Source: Halictus rubicundus | Taxonomy: Eukaryota; Arthropoda; Insecta; Hymenoptera; Halictidae | Length of the DNA stretch: 64,000 bases | Reading direction: 5' to 3' | NCBI RefSeq assembly: GCF_050948215.1 | Contig: NC_135156.1 | Location: 15,375,257 to 15,439,256, forward strand | Shown here: one piece after another, positions 12,537 to 25,390 of the stretch | Position numbering within the stretch: position 1 is the first letter of the stretch | Layout: the number at the start of each line of letters is the position of its first letter | Made by a program: the position numbers and the translations under genes | The notes under the pieces: model-generated | Seen by the model: the letters and a program-made list of their open reading frames with translations, nothing else | Told to the model about the DNA's origin: nothing | The model's database searches: none

Positions 12537-13224
12537 GGAGTCATTGAGAATCGTTGTGCCTCAATTTCACGTGTTCGTTTAAGTTCGTTTAAATTATTAG
12601 AATCGATTGGAGTGCGGTGTAGACTGAAAAACAGTGAACATTTGCAAGGGGATCTCCTGTGCAACGGTGCTTGGGAAAACGTCTTATCAGTTGTCTTATC
12701 AATCGGTCCAGACTTCGTTGCACACCACGCCGACGTCTGTTTTGAAAAGCGGAACGAAGTTAATTCGATTCGAACCAGCTCGCGTACGATTCGTTTCCAC
12801 CGAGGAATTCTCGCGCCTGCACGGCCCTCTCAACTCGAACTCGTATCGAACCGGAGGAGTCGATCGAGCGATCTCTGTCGTCACAGGCTCCCCCGCGGAA
12901 GCTGAGGGAAATTCCCAAGATTCATAAACGCACGGAAACTTAATATAAACTGCCCTAGAAGCGGCGGAAACTTCGAAGCCCGTTCCGCTTCGCTGTTAAA
13001 ACGCGTAAAATGTTCGCGGCATACGAAAGTACCGACAGTGAAACACAATTTTGGCTTGTTTTAATACCGGCCGTCTCTGACCTACTAATCATGCGATTTT
13101 GGAACGTTCCGGTGATCCTAGAATTGCATGAAACATCAAAAATCTCGAAATAGTATTCTAACTCGAGAAAAATTGTAGAAACTGTACTGAATATTGTCTT
13201 GAGAGTCTTGAGACTGTTTATCTT

Positions 13225-14560
13225 GCGTATGCCCTTAGGGGGCGTGGCTTCGGAGCTCTCAGCTACAACGAAACTGGAACAGTACCTTTAGGAGCAATTT
13301 TGACCCATGTTTGTTCTAAAATAATCTTTCACGACGAATAATTTCAAAAGAAAGAGATAAAAGACTGTCCACTGGTTTTCATTGTGTGAGAGTGCTTTGA
13401 GGGGGCGTGGCTTCGTTGCTCACAGCTCTAATGAAGTCAGAGCTGTACTCTCGGTAGCAACGTTTACCAATGTTCACCTCAAAGTGACGTTTCAAAACAA
13501 ATAACATCAAAAGAAACAGATGAAAGACTGTCCGATTGATCTTTCTACGTTGGAGTGCCTTGAGTGGGCGTGTCTTCATTGCTCTCGACTTCAACCGAGC
13601 CAGAACAGAGCATCACAAAGTGATCTGTATCTATACTCGGTTTGGAGTGCTATTTTCGAATCAGTGGCATCAAAGAAAAAGCTAGAATAATATTTATGTC
13701 ACTGTATCCGTAAAGAATAACCCAAGTGGGCGTGTCTATATTGCTCTCAGCTTCAACGGAGTCAGGGAAGCCAGCCTAAGCTTGGTCTATTGGAGCATTA
13801 AACTCTGAAAAAATTAATCTAAGCCTGTATCTGCTAAATTTTCCTCTATTCTCGTACAAACACGCACTCGCCACGTAGACAGAGATTAACCTACTGGGCG
13901 TGGCTTCGGCGCTCTCGACTTCAACCGAGCCAGAACAGAGCATCACAAAGTGATCTATATCTATACTCGGTTTGGAGTGTTATTTTCGAAACAGTGGCAT
14001 CAAAGAAAAAGCTAGAATAATATTTATGTCACTGTATCCGTAAAGAATAACCCAAGTGGGCGTGTCTATATTGCTCTCAGCTGCAACGGAGTCAGGGAAG
14101 CCAGCCTAAGCTTGGTCTATTGGAGCATTAAACTCTGAAAAAATTAATCTAAGCCTGTATCTGCTAAATTTTCCTCTATTCTCGTACAAACACGCACTCG
14201 CCACGTAGATAGAGATTAACCTACTGGGCGTGGCTTCGGCGCTCTCGACTTCAACCGAGCCAGAACAGAGCATCACAAAGTGGTCTGTGTCTATACTTGT
14301 TTTGGAGTGATATTTTCGAACCAGTGGCAACAAAGAGAAAGCTAGCATGCATCCGTAAAGAATAGTCCGAGTGGGCGTGTCTATATTGCTCTCAGCTTCA
14401 ACGGAGCCAGGGAAGCTAGCCTAAGCTTGGTCCATTGGAGCATTAAACTCTGAAGAAATTAAACTAAGCCTGTATCTGCTAAATTTTCCTCTATTCTCGT
14501 ACAAACACGCACTCGCCACGTAGATAGAGATTGACCTAGTGGGCGTGGCTTCGGCGCTCT
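13225..14560 (+). repeat. GGGCGTGGC satellite, array 1 (about 165-bp monomers, 330-bp dimers)
   Basis: A GGGCGTG(G/T)CT block followed by GCTCTC(A/G)(G/A)C recurs at about 13239, 13401, 13565, 13726, 13895, 14056, 14225, 14372 and 14540. Alternating monomers are most alike, giving a 330-bp higher-order unit: GACTTCAACCGAGCCAGAAC recurs at 13588, 13918 and 14248, exactly 330 apart. Confidence 0.93.
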
Positions 14561-15399
14561 CGGTCAAATAAAGAATCCACTATGACCAAAGTCTGGTAAC
14601 TTTTACCAGCATCTACCGACTTCTACTGACCTCCGTTGACTTTGTGGTGCCCCGAACAGCCGTTGCTCATTAGCAGAGCCACGGCAGTGCCCCTCAGGGC
14701 AGTTCGCTTAATTTCCCTCGGCCCCGGGGCACCGTGTTCAACGTGGCCGTTGCATCAGGACCACAGCGGATCTGATAGCGAGGGTTCCAGATGGGCGAGC
14801 AGCAATCAAACAGTGGATAATGTTTGTTTCTTGGAAAGTACACTCGAGGTTTGCGTGTACAGGGGTCAGCGGCAACGGAGGAGGAGGATGAGGATCTTAG
14901 CGGTACGCGTCCTATTGATCCTATTGATCCGATCGGCGAAGGATCGAGCGGAGATCCCCGGGACAGTCTCTCCTGCATGGACGCGACCCCTCCTATCGAG
15001 AGGATCCTCGTCGCATATTACACGGCTACGTGCCCACGTAATATCCACGATATATCGTTCGATAGGATCGCGGGGCCAGGTGTGCATACAGCTACGTGCA
15101 CGAGAATGTGTCACGTGTCGCGATGCACACACCTTAAGCCGCGTCTCCATTGGTGATCGAGCGGGAATCGATCCCGCATGACCACAATTCTGTTCGACGA
15201 AATCTTGAAAAGCCATTCCGGACGGCTTTCCAACAATCCATCGAGAAAAGACATCGAAAGTTTCCTAGGCTGTGGGCTTTCGTGAAAAATAAAATTTTTC
15301 CGCGTTAGTTGCAAAATACAGAAGCTGGGATAGACGTCTGTTTGTTCTCCCAATGGTTTTGGTTTAGTCGGAAAATTTGATTTTCTCTTGTAATCGCTG

Positions 15400-15793
15400 G
15401 ACTGCGGATCTTTGTGCAAAATAGACATTTTCTGAGTGAGATAGAGATTTATTTTCTCTTCTAATATGTTTAATTGGTTGAAAATAATTGAGTAGGATTC
15501 TCAAATTCTTCTAATGATTTTACCGTTTTGAATCGCAGCCGTTCATTTTTGTCGCAAGTGCCGTTGTCGTTTCTGTGGAAGGTTATTCGTAACAGGATTA
15601 ACTTCGCAAGTTCGTTACACGTTGCACCGATTCGCACCGACGTAGATTAGGCGGGAAATTTGAATTTTATCATCCTCGACTCGACAGCGAAGCCCGTCCG
15701 GATTCAGGCGCGCTGTCAAGTTTGATTAAAATTTTTGTAGCGTTGCGTTTTGTTACGTTACGGGACGCCATGAATGCGCAAACATCCGCAGTC
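15400..15793 (-). mobile_element. CTGCGGAT-family MITE (394 bp)
   Basis: Begins GACTGCGGATCTTTGTGCAA and ends GCGCAAACATCCGCAGTC. Longer than other copies, so it may hold inserted sequence. Confidence 0.5.
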
Positions 15794-16607
15794 TAATTAT
15801 GACGGCACCGCGAGCATTATGAACACTAAAACGCTGACGCTAAAGCGGCACGGAGTTAGTTTACTTGCTCGTTGTCGCGAGCGTACTTCGCTGGGACCAG
15901 ACTTTGTTGGACACGTTCATGCGAATTCTGGATCCGAGACGATAGCTCGCGAGGAAGATCCCTCGCAACTTTGTGCGCCGTGCTGGAAACGCTGCTGAAT
16001 TAGGGAGATCATGCCAAAATTTCCCGTGGGTCGATAATCTCGTACGTGTGCGCTCGAAATATTTATGGACACGGGACTATCTATGGTAGCTTCCAAAAAT
16101 TATGATCGTGAGGTACGAGAAAATTTGCCTGACAATATAATTGCGCAGAAAATTATTTGCAATTATGATCACACAGTTCGGAATGGCGAAAAGACGGCGT
16201 AGAAATTTTTATTTAATTTTCAACTGCTGCGACTTTAATTTTCATCAGCTATGCTTTTAGTACCTTTCATCGACTTTTAATATTTTTCCGTTTGACTCGA
16301 CAGAAAATTTTCTAACTCGACTATAGCGAATGCAGCAATATTCTACAGTATTTTGCACAACTGCAGGGCACGATATAATTTACAGATTTGATACTTAATT
16401 CAGTGATTCGGTTAAACGGACAGACTTCGCACGACTCAATTAGCGGATTATTATGCGTAATTAAAATTGTCAGAGAATGCCAGTTCCGTGGTGTTTCGCA
16501 GGATTAAGCGACGCCATAAATCACAAGCATTGTTCCGTTCACTGTGCCGAATAGCCTTCCCGCGGCACAAACGAACCAGGTGTGGGCCCTGGTAAGTACG
16601 TGCACCG

Positions 16608-16642
16608 ATGCAACTGCAACTGCAACTGCAACTGCAACTGCA
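16608..16642. repeat. (TGCAAC)n hexamer repeat
   Basis: Five to six perfect TGCAAC units. Confidence 0.95.
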
Positions 16643-16883
16643 CCAGCCGATGGAATTGACGCGGGCGTACATGTACGTCATCCGCAAATCCTGCTCCGTG
16701 ATCGTAACGTGCACGGAACGCTGCCAGCCTCGATCCACTGGCTTTCCCGAATATGCTACTAATACCGATTATGCTAACGTCACCGTTCCCCGGCCGCGTG
16801 AAAGCTCTTTCACCCGGGAAACGGCGAATACGTCGATTCGGAACGATCTCTCTCCGATCCTGGATCTAGTTTTAACGTCTTCT

Positions 16884-17272
16884 CGATCTAGATCTGCTAT
16901 CTTGATCTTCACTTCAATCCTTGGTCCTTGATATATACAAGATTATTTTTTGGGAATTGGTAATTCAAGTCTGACCATGAGAAATAATGATTAGACTGAA
17001 TAGTTTCGATCTAGATCTGCTGTCTTGATCTTCACTTCAATCCTTGGTCCTTGATATATACAAGATTATTTTTTGGGAATTGGTAATTCAAGTCTGACCA
17101 TGAGAAATAATGATTAGACTGAATAGTTTCGATCTAGATCTGCTGTCTTGATCCTCACTTCAATCCTTGGTCCTTGATATATACAAGATTATTTTTTGGG
17201 AAGTGGTAATTCAAGTGTCACCATGAGAAAATAATTAGTAGATTGAACAGTTTCGATCTAGTGATCTTGATC
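16884..17272 (+). repeat. Tandem array, 123-bp unit, three copies plus a partial one
   Basis: CTTGATC(T/C)TCACTTCAATCC recurs at 16901, 17024 and 17147, spacing exactly 123. Copies one and two are almost identical; a fourth copy begins near 17250 and decays. Confidence 0.95.
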
Positions 17273-19191
17273 TTCGTTACAGACTCTCTTGATCTTTGAA
17301 GTAGAAAAGCGTAATAATTTTCACAGCGTGATCAAATTCCAAAAGATACGTGGAAAATAATTGGACCGTGGATTTGATGAACACGTAGCATGTTCCGATG
17401 TAATATTGAAAGCGCATTATTCAACAATTTCAGGAAAGTTAAACAATACTTCCTAATTATGTGTATGCGATGCACGGGGCAAGCAGAAAAATGTATGGGA
17501 AGCTCGAATAAAGCTCCGCATTGTGCAAACAATTGTCAAATAATTAATTCCAGCGTTCTCTCTTGCAAAACCGAGCCACGAAATTTCACAAATCCATTTA
17601 CGAGATTGCGTGTTTTACGAGTACCAAGAAAGAAATAACACGTTTGTGGCCGCTAAAAATTTAGTATCGCGTTTTCGGTGACGCAGATGCTGATGTTTTA
17701 AAAAATTCCTCGCCGCGAAATACGCGTCTCGGAGATGGACGAATTTCTACGGAAAAAACAAGCACAGCACGGTGCTCAAACAACGAGGGAACGCATTAAT
17801 CTCGAAAACTCGATGCAAATTTTTCCTGGAGGACGGATCTCTTTGCGAAAGATCGTTCTCCCGTGATTCATCGGTTTCGCCGTGTTCGAGGGGGTCCCTG
17901 CGGTTGATTTTGAGAGGCTCGAAATGATGGATAGCGTGATCGAAAGTGACGGGGCGGCCCGTTCGAAATTGCAAAGAGCGGGAATCCACGTGTCGCGCGA
18001 CGCACGTGCACCGCGTCGCAACGTGCATGCATATCGGAATTTTGCGGCTGGTCAGGACGAGCCGCAATTCGCCGTGAAATACGCGACCCTGCGGGAGACA
18101 CTCGTAAAAATCATTTTGCAACTTAAAACGACGGGAACTCCCGCGATGGTACACTCAGAGTCAAAAAGGTTTCATGCGATTCCACCGAAAAGTGTTCCGA
18201 CAAACAATTGAAGCACGAAACACGTAGCATCAATTGCAGAGAACAGAAGATAGATTAAAATGTATTCCTTCGTTCGATCGTGTCAGTTGGTCGAGAATAA
18301 TTTCACCAAAAAGTAAGATAAAAATAAAATTCGGTTCTAGAAATTCGTCGAAGCTAGCAGAGAATTTCCCAAAGTTTGTAACAAACGCGGGAATGATTTA
18401 GAATTTTTCGAGCACGGCGAACCGTTCTGGGAGCGCATACTGCACCCGGTTGCATCGTTTGTTGCAGAAGAGCCGCCGGAAATTTTCGGGCGGGACGGTC
18501 CCGTGTGCCGAAACTCGATTGCGATCGACGGGATTATTACCGGTGTTATTCTTGATCGAGGGAAACCCGTGCCGGCGATCGACCGATAAATTAAACGACC
18601 CCCGTGCTATATTCCATGGTTCCCCGTGACCCCCGGGGCTGTATCTTCCGCGTGGTTACGAGCGAGAGCTTCACTAACTCGCGTTACTGCCTCGAGAGGA
18701 GGCACACCAGGAAGAGTTCCAAGAATTCTGGTTGCCGCGGCGAACAAAAGGGCGCACGACTCCTTTCGTGGTTTTAAGAAGGCTTCTCGGAACAGCGCGT
18801 GGGTAGCTTTATTCAAATACTTGCTATTCTCCCCTCTCTCTCTCTCTCTCATGCTGTCCTCTCTCGCTTGGCTTCTCTCACGGTCTTGCAGTTCCTCCGG
18901 TTTCTCCGTCGATCCTGGTCACGGCGAGAGAAATCGATGGAACTCGACGTCTGCGGTCGAAATTGTCGAGAATCGCACGTGTTGAATGCTTTCCTAATTT
19001 ATTTTTCTCAAAGACGATTAATCGTTTGCCAAGGGTTTTCAGAAAATCGATGCGTTTCAATGCTTTTCATTTTGTACTTGTTTTTTTTTTAATCGTTTTC
19101 GCAAGAAACCTTTATTGCCAACATGTTAGTCGCATTTTTCCGATTAAAACGAGTCCAAACACGACGATGTTTGCTCGTTTCATTCACGATA
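17273..19191. other. Intron of the Ig gene, nothing recognised
   Basis: Ordinary mixed sequence with a short (CT)n at 18835-18850. Confidence 0.5.
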
Positions 19192-19390
19192 CAGTAGCAA
19201 AACCTCGCTTATCCGAACTACCTCGGAAGAACATAACTGTTCGGATGATAAAACAGTTATCTAGCTGTAGTGTTACATGTTCACTGATTCGCACAATGAA
19301 TTGCAGTGTACACGTATTGCTACAGCTTGCCCTGTTTCTATTCGTTTCGGACAATATTCATGTTCGGATAATAGAGGTTCTATTCGACCG
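19192..19390. mobile_element. Pogo/Tigger-like MITE (about 200 bp)
   Basis: Left end CAGTAGCAAAACCTCGCTTA then TCCGAAC; right end, reverse-complemented, carries GAATAGAACCTCTATTATCC then GAAC. AACCTC..TTATCCGAAC termini are typical of pogo/Tigger elements. TA precedes the left end. Confidence 0.7.
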
Positions 19391-20230
19391 CGAATTAAAC
19401 GAGCAAATATGCTCCGAACCGTGTCATGTTTCTACTCATTTTAATCGGAAAATTGTCGCGAATATGCTGGTAAACATTTCACGAGAAAATGATTCAAAAT
19501 AAAAAAGTTCTATCGCCAAATTAGTAATGTCTAATCAGTATGCCGTCCGATACGACATGGTTGCCTTGTCGATTCGTTGTACAGCGAACCGTCAAGGTAC
19601 ACTGTTTCTACACACTGTAACTAACAATTTCGATGCTAAATTTTCCCCATAAATCGTGACAATATTATACTAATTTTCCGCTCGAGTGTCCCCTCGAAAA
19701 TGAGAGACGTTCTCCCAGTCGAGTGCCAACATCTCCAGTAATGGAACCGTGTGGAACCGATTTCTCTTGTGGACGGGGGAGCCTAATGGCAGTGGGATTA
19801 AGAGAGGGGGCTCGCTTGGCTTATTTTTCCAGATTGATTGGCGCGAAAGATTTTTCGGTGGAAGCCCGGTAGTATTTTCGCCCGAGGCTCGGGCTCGATC
19901 GGGCGAGAATCGGGAATAGCCGGAATATCCGATATAATGGCTTTGTCTTCTCGAGCGGAAGGGGTTATTGGGCCATCGTGGTTCCGGCCGCGCCGCTACG
20001 GAGGGAGAGGAGCTGCAGGATCCTCTCCTCCTTCGGCGATCGGCTTAGCCCGGGACACGCGATGCTATCGGGCCACCGCAGGACATCGAAGAACCGCTCT
20101 CGCGTTTCCTCGTTACACCGAGCCGCTCTGGGTAATTGATTAACATCCTCGCGGAGGCTATCGGCCGTTAACTATCCGCTACAATGCCCCAGGACGGCCA
20201 ATCGAACGTTACGACCCGATCGCAACACTC

Positions 20231-20265
20231 GAGGGAGAGAGAGAGGGAGAGGGAGAGAGAGAGAA
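20231..20265. repeat. (GA)n microsatellite
   Basis: GA tract with GGG interruptions. Confidence 0.9.
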
Positions 20266-20503
20266 GCTGATTTATTTTCGACCTTGCTACTCTTTTCGCC
20301 TAACCCCTCCACAGAGAACCGATTTGATACACAGGGACTTGATACCGCCTCGAGTAGCTTCGAAATGATGTGTTTTACCAAAAATTATTTATGCAGACGG
20401 TATTAAAGGGGAAATCGTGAACACATGACTTCTTTACAAGTGGCGGCGATCAGGAGACTTGAAGGTCAACTTGAAGGTTAACGGTACGAGCTATTATTTT
20501 TAA

Positions 20504-20785
20504 CCCTTTCGTCCCGGAATATAGAAATTGAAATTTTAACAACTACAGTGTAATGGATATGTAAGTTGGACTAAAAATAAAATAGGTTTTCATCCCCGGT
20601 CACCCTCAAATTTTTACTATCGCAGTAGGGGTAGGTGGTGAAAGGTGGTACGCGTGTGTACCAGCAGGGTTTTTTTTTCAAAAGACCGGTGTGGTACAAT
20701 CGCCATATGCTCACATTGCTTTCTTGGCCTTTCAGTCACTTTTGAAGCAGGCTGGTACATATGTGTACCGCTTGGGACGAAAGGG
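20504..20785. mobile_element. TTAA-type MITE (282 bp)
   Basis: Ends CCCTTTCGTCCC and its reverse complement GGGACGAAAGGG; TTAA at the left border, TTGA (one change) at the right. The interior has two GTGTACC/GGTAC blocks. Confidence 0.75.
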
Positions 20786-20847
20786 TTGAAGCAGTTCGGT
20801 ACAGTAAATTAAACACTGTTCGCTCTAAAGCGGATAAATCAGTAAAC

Positions 20848-21155
20848 TGCGGATTTGAGAGAAATATGACAAAAGTGAGTCGAGAAAATTTGAAGCAATA
20901 GCGAGATTGGAAGAATAAGGATATGTAAGGATATATAAGAATTAGATATGTGATTTGCAGTTTTCGTAAATTGTTGGAAATACACAAAATTCCGAATGGA
21001 CTGTCGCGTTTTGAAATTCGTGGAGACAATTTTTATTTCGCACAAGATCGCGTTGAATCCATTCAAGCTTATACAAACGGCAAGTTAAATATATTAAAAT
21101 GGCACCTGTCAAGCGGTTAATGCAGACAATTTCTATTTTGCATAGTAATAACGAC
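20848..21155 (+). mobile_element. CTGCGGAT-family MITE, right end degraded
   Basis: Left end AACTGCGGATTTGAGAGAAA and ATGACAAAAGTGAGT; a TTCTATTTTGCATAGTAATA near 21150 resembles the right end. Boundary uncertain. Confidence 0.35.
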
Positions 21156-21423
21156 TATCTCGAAGAAAAAATATTACCAGCCTCGAGACAAGTAACCAAA
21201 GTCTTCTTCACCCTGTAACCGGTCCGAAATCTTGAAAATTGGGTCGGCAGGGTAAATACAATTTCGCAAAATGGAAGTTTACCAAGAAAATCTCGAAGGA
21301 AAATTGCGAGAGGGCTGACAAAAGATTCGAGCAAGATGGGAGACTAATTTCCAGTCGAGTCACGACTGGACTATGCATCAGTGTTTAAACTTTCAGCGTG
21401 GACCGTGCATTTTGAAGTCTCGA

Positions 21424-21485
<62 letters not shown>

Positions 21486-21488
21486 AGG
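21424..21488. repeat. (GA)n microsatellite
   Basis: About 25 GA units. Confidence 0.95.
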
Positions 21489-22377
21489 AGAGCAACGAAC
21501 CCCGAATCTTTTCGTCTGGTGAAACGGCGCGGAAAGTACGTAAACCGTGGACGTTTCCGCAGCTGCGGGGAATAATCCGCGATCCGTGCGCATGCATATG
21601 CATTCCGGGATGCACGCGTCATCCGATAAGGCATCGTAGCTACTCCGGTTCCGTCGTTTCCGCTTCGCCGAGCGCGTAGAGCCCTCTGTGTTGAAGCCTG
21701 GCATCCTTCTCCATGGATTAACCTAACCCTTCCGCCAAGAAAAATGATCGTGGAACTTCATATTTCTCGGGGCCCGTTGCTCTCTTTCGCACCGTCGAGA
21801 TCTTTGTTCCCCGAAAAGGTCACGGTTCCGGGCAAAATGGAGAAACATACGCGTTGGATACCATCGTGTTGCTGAACTACGGTAATGCTTCGATCTATTT
21901 CGCAGAGATCTGCACGATAGTTGCGACGACTTTAAGTTACACCAAAGTTACAGCGAATTTGACAGGATGTTCACACTTCGCTGAAAGTCTATCCATAGGA
22001 AACGTATTAATGTACTGGGAGCCATTTTTTCACAGAACTACAGTAATGCCTCGATTCGTGTGGCCAAACTCGAGGAGCCTTTAATACTTTATTTTACTGC
22101 GAGCCTGTTAATGGGAAACATACGGATGCATTCGATACCATTTTGTTAGAAAATTACGGTAACGCCTCCGTTTTTGTGACAGGGATGTGCACGATATTTG
22201 CGACGAATTTAAGCTATAGTATAGTTACAGTTGCAGTAGAGTTACAGTGAATTTGAGCAACCCCTAAGAGGCCTAGATCGCTCAAAGGTGCAAGTTAGGA
22301 TTAGATATATCGGTGGGACGATACCAATTTAATAACAGAGCATTGTTATTTATAATTATATTTTTCTGGAACTTTCA

Positions 22378-22530
22378 CCAGCGTGTTCTGGTAATCTTTC
22401 TGATTAGAACGAGTCCAAATACGACACAGTTCGGATCACGTGTGCCCGTTCAATCCACGATTCAATGGAACCTCGATTATCCGAACCGACGATGTCCAAA
22501 CCCCTTATTACTTGATTTGAAAAAAGAGGG
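22378..22530 (+). repeat. Fragment related to the pogo-like MITE region
   Basis: Contains GGAACCTCGATTATCCGAAC and, upstream of it, ATTAGAACGAGTCCAAATAC, which matches ATTAAAACGAGTCCAAACAC at 19144. The similarity thus begins outside the MITE terminus at 19192. Confidence 0.6.
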
Positions 22531-24135
22531 GAATATGAGAAGATCACAAAAATCATTTTAAGCACGGAGCAAACACCACAAGAGTGGGAAACACCGAGGT
22601 AGACTATACCTTCGGGAGCTCGAGATAAATAAATAAGTTCCGTAGGCGATGCGCGTCTTATCCCCGACTTCACCGGAAGTAGTATGCCGTCGGCTCAGCC
22701 GAGACTTTGCTGCGGTAAACTGTGAGAGGGTTAAGTGCGTCAGGTGGTGTATCTTGAAACGATATTCCCGGGTCGGGGCCCTTTATCCGTAGCAGACAGC
22801 CAATTCTTCGAGGCTGAATACAGCCCTCCGCAGGACCTAAATCAAATCGAAAGAAAGAACCTTTTCTTTCTCAGTGTGCGTTCTGTATCGGTACACTTTT
22901 CTTTAAAATTAGCTCGTGGACCTAAATGCGTAACATCAACTGGCCCGTAGCTGTCCATCTTCATGGTGCCAAGCAGGCTGCTCGAGGGTGAATAAACTTT
23001 CCGGCGAAGCGAGCAACAAACACCCTACTAAAATACCTGCTAACATTTCTTCTCATTTAGCACAAACTCGTCCGCTTTCTTCTAAGCCCGCGAAATCGAC
23101 ACCGAAACCGGCCGATCCCACAATTCCTCCAGCTTCGAACAATTTCTTCGAATATAGGGGATGAACCAATCCGTTTCCGGAACCCAAATTACTCGAACCC
23201 GGCTCACGGCGTATCAGAAAAGGCGGCTCAGCGCGAACAGGGAGGGTGGGGGGTGGGGATTCTCAAACAGTCTAAACGGCAGTTAAAACTTTCCGAGCCG
23301 GTGCTACGGGGATGTGTGCTCGCGTTAACGGGGTGAAATGGCGCGGCAAAGAAGGAGAAACCCCGGGTTTCTCTCGGTTAAAGGTCGCCGGCATGAAAGG
23401 TTTCCCGTTTCGAATCGGTTCGTGGCGAGCGATGAAAGCCGAGCAAGTGCGGAGCGGAACGGGCGTATGGTTAAAAGCGCGACAAACAAGGGGGTGGAAA
23501 CCGTAAGGGAGGGACGGGGGTAAGGAAAGAGAAAGCCCCGGTTGTGTTCCGGGGCGAAACGAAATTAATTTCCGAGCGAGTAACCCCTTGGTAACTCGGC
23601 CCGCATAAATATGCATACACATTTAGGGGAAGGGGGAGAGGGAGTGGTAGGGAGACGACGCCGTAGACGCCGCGCCGATGCCATCGAGAGAGAGAGAGAG
23701 AATTATGAGCCAATACCTCAGAGCTAAGTGCACCGAGTGGTTGTGCGCCACATACATTAAGTAAATGCGTATGATCTCGCGCGCGGGCGGGAGGAGGCTG
23801 CGCGCCGATCATGCTACCGGTAATGCAATTAGCCGAACCGACGGCCGCCACCGCGCTATCTCTCCTGGCTATTTCTGCCCCCGACGTCTGCGCCGACTTC
23901 GCAGACCATTTTCCCTTGTAAACACCTCACTCGCGGCCCTGGGAACGCGTGTTTCGGAGCTCGGAGAAGTTTTAGACTCTCGGCTGACTGTTTTGGATGA
24001 CGGGAATTGAGCCGAAGGCATCGGGAACGCAAGGGTGTGGGGTGGTTTTGGGGTTGCGAAACACAGCGACGGTTGGATGTATGCAGAGTGTCTCGTTTAA
24101 CTCTGCCATCCCTGATAACTTTGTCACAAACAAAC

Positions 24136-24136
<1 letters not shown>

Positions 24137-24167
<31 letters not shown>
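24137..24167. repeat. (GA)n microsatellite
   Basis: About 15 GA units. Confidence 0.95.
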
Positions 24168-24170
<3 letters not shown>

Positions 24171-24709
24171 TTAGTCGTGCTCGGACGGGGACACAAGTCT
24201 GTGGAGGTGAAGGTCGTCTCGAGGTCGTTTCCCGAGATCTTCCGAACAGTAAGGATTTTTCAAACGGAGTCACCTTTTGTGTCGTGGATCGAAATTTTAT
24301 ATCGGTATTGACCTTCAGATGTCCTGAACCGAACACAAGTATTATCGAGAGAATTTTCAATAGTTGCCAACCACATGCTTGGAAGCCAGCAGGAGCTCGA
24401 TGTCCCCTAACTTGAACATGGAGAGCGCACGTGGAAGATTATATCGATAATAATTCGCTACAGTGAATTCTCGTTGGGAGTCGGTGCGAACCTTACGATT
24501 TGGAGTCGGTGAAAGACATTTTCTCAGTCTTCTTGTCATTATCAGTTTGTAGTCACAGGCTTATGACTTGTAGACGGATGGGATTAGGTTTCCAGCGTGC
24601 CCTGTGTGTTTCAAACGCGACGCTCGGCGAGAACCTCGGATTTCGCCTAAGAGTCAGTCGCCAGAACCGCGCAACTGACTCGTAACGAGAATTCACTGTG
24701 TTAGATGTA

Positions 24710-24870
24710 TTGGGTTGTCCGGAAAGTTCGCGCTGATTATTAAGGAAAACTCAAACGCGGTACATCTTACATTTCGATATACATTTATTGAATTATTATA
24801 AGTGCCATTTTGCTCCATAATCTTTCTCCATCTTTCACGCAACTTGCGTTTCTCGGCGAGAAACTTTTAA
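24710..24870 (-). mobile_element. Mariner 3' fragment (transposase C-terminus and terminal repeat)
   Basis: The outer end TTGGGTTGTCCGGAAAGTT follows a TA and is a typical mariner terminus. On the minus strand about 24856-24801 encodes EKRKLRERWRKIMEQNGTY, the canonical end of mariner transposases (RW.K....NG.Y). No partner terminus was found, so it is a truncated copy. Confidence 0.8.
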
Positions 24871-25350
24871 ATATGATTTTTTATGTGGATCAAAGAGTTA
24901 AAGTTTTTGTCTTTATGGGAATTTTGTATTGACCTAAAGAGATGGAGATCTGAGGGTGTAATGTCTAATGCTTTTGGAAGAAAAAAGCATCAAATGCCTA
25001 TAATGCACTCTGTTTCCTTCCATATATAAGGGGCGTATAAAACTAACAAAAATTAATCTATCCTAATCAAATGTTTTTCTACAAATGCCTGAAATATCAC
25101 CTTGTAGACTATGCATACATACCATTTACATTCTAATGACCTATCCTGACTATGACCTGTTCTAATGCCACCGACCCTTAGTGGTATCAGAGCTAAATGT
25201 AACACCCTGTACATCGTTGCCACCGCTTCAGCTGCTCCTTACCGATGAGCAAATTTTATCTGAACCACCGAACAAATTGATTGTTAAACTCTCGGCCCAC
25301 TCGAGAGCAACGTCAAGCCGAATAGGTACCCCCATCCGCAACACGTCGAG

Positions 25351-25355
25351 CGCCG
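25351..25355 (+). repeat. Transib target-site duplication, left copy (CGCCG)
   Basis: 5-bp direct repeat CGCCG, also at 26779-26783. It fits the known Transib preference CGNCG. Confidence 0.92.
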
Positions 25356-25390
25356 CACAGTGGTCCAAATCGAGAAATTCAGTGACTTTT
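25356..25390 (+). repeat. Transib left terminal inverted repeat (35 bp)
   Basis: Identical to the reverse complement of 26744-26778 over 35 bases; starts with CACAGTG. Confidence 0.93.

Larger units (their letters stand above)
9613..13224. other. Intron of the Ig gene, MITEs only
   Basis: Apart from three CTGCGGAT-family copies and one microsatellite nothing is recognised. Frames at 10400-10890 and 11820-12330 lie in GC-rich intron sequence and are not convincing. Confidence 0.5.
14561..16883. other. Intron of the Ig gene
   Basis: Contains a CTGCGGAT-family MITE and a hexamer repeat. A tRNA T-arm-like stretch at 15151-15185 and an acidic frame at 14870-15040 were considered and not accepted. 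Confidence 0.5.
21156..24709. other. Intron of the Ig gene, microsatellites and a pogo-related fragment
   Basis: No gene seen. Short similar phrases on 'acggtaatgc(c)tcgat' recur near 21880, 22040 and 22155 and may be an old tandem repeat. Confidence 0.5.

Noticed and set aside
14824..15156. Plus-strand frame with an acidic stretch (SAATEEEDEDLSGTRP) after an acceptor-like cgtgtacag
   Set aside because: No convincing donor, repetitive PIDPID sequence and no protein-like domain; it is on the opposite strand within the Ig intron.
15151..15185. tRNA T-arm-like sequence on the minus strand (GCGGGATCGATTCCCGC followed by CGATCACCA)
   Set aside because: The loop is close to a T-loop, but I could not find a matching acceptor stem, D-arm or anticodon arm upstream. 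It may be a relic or chance.
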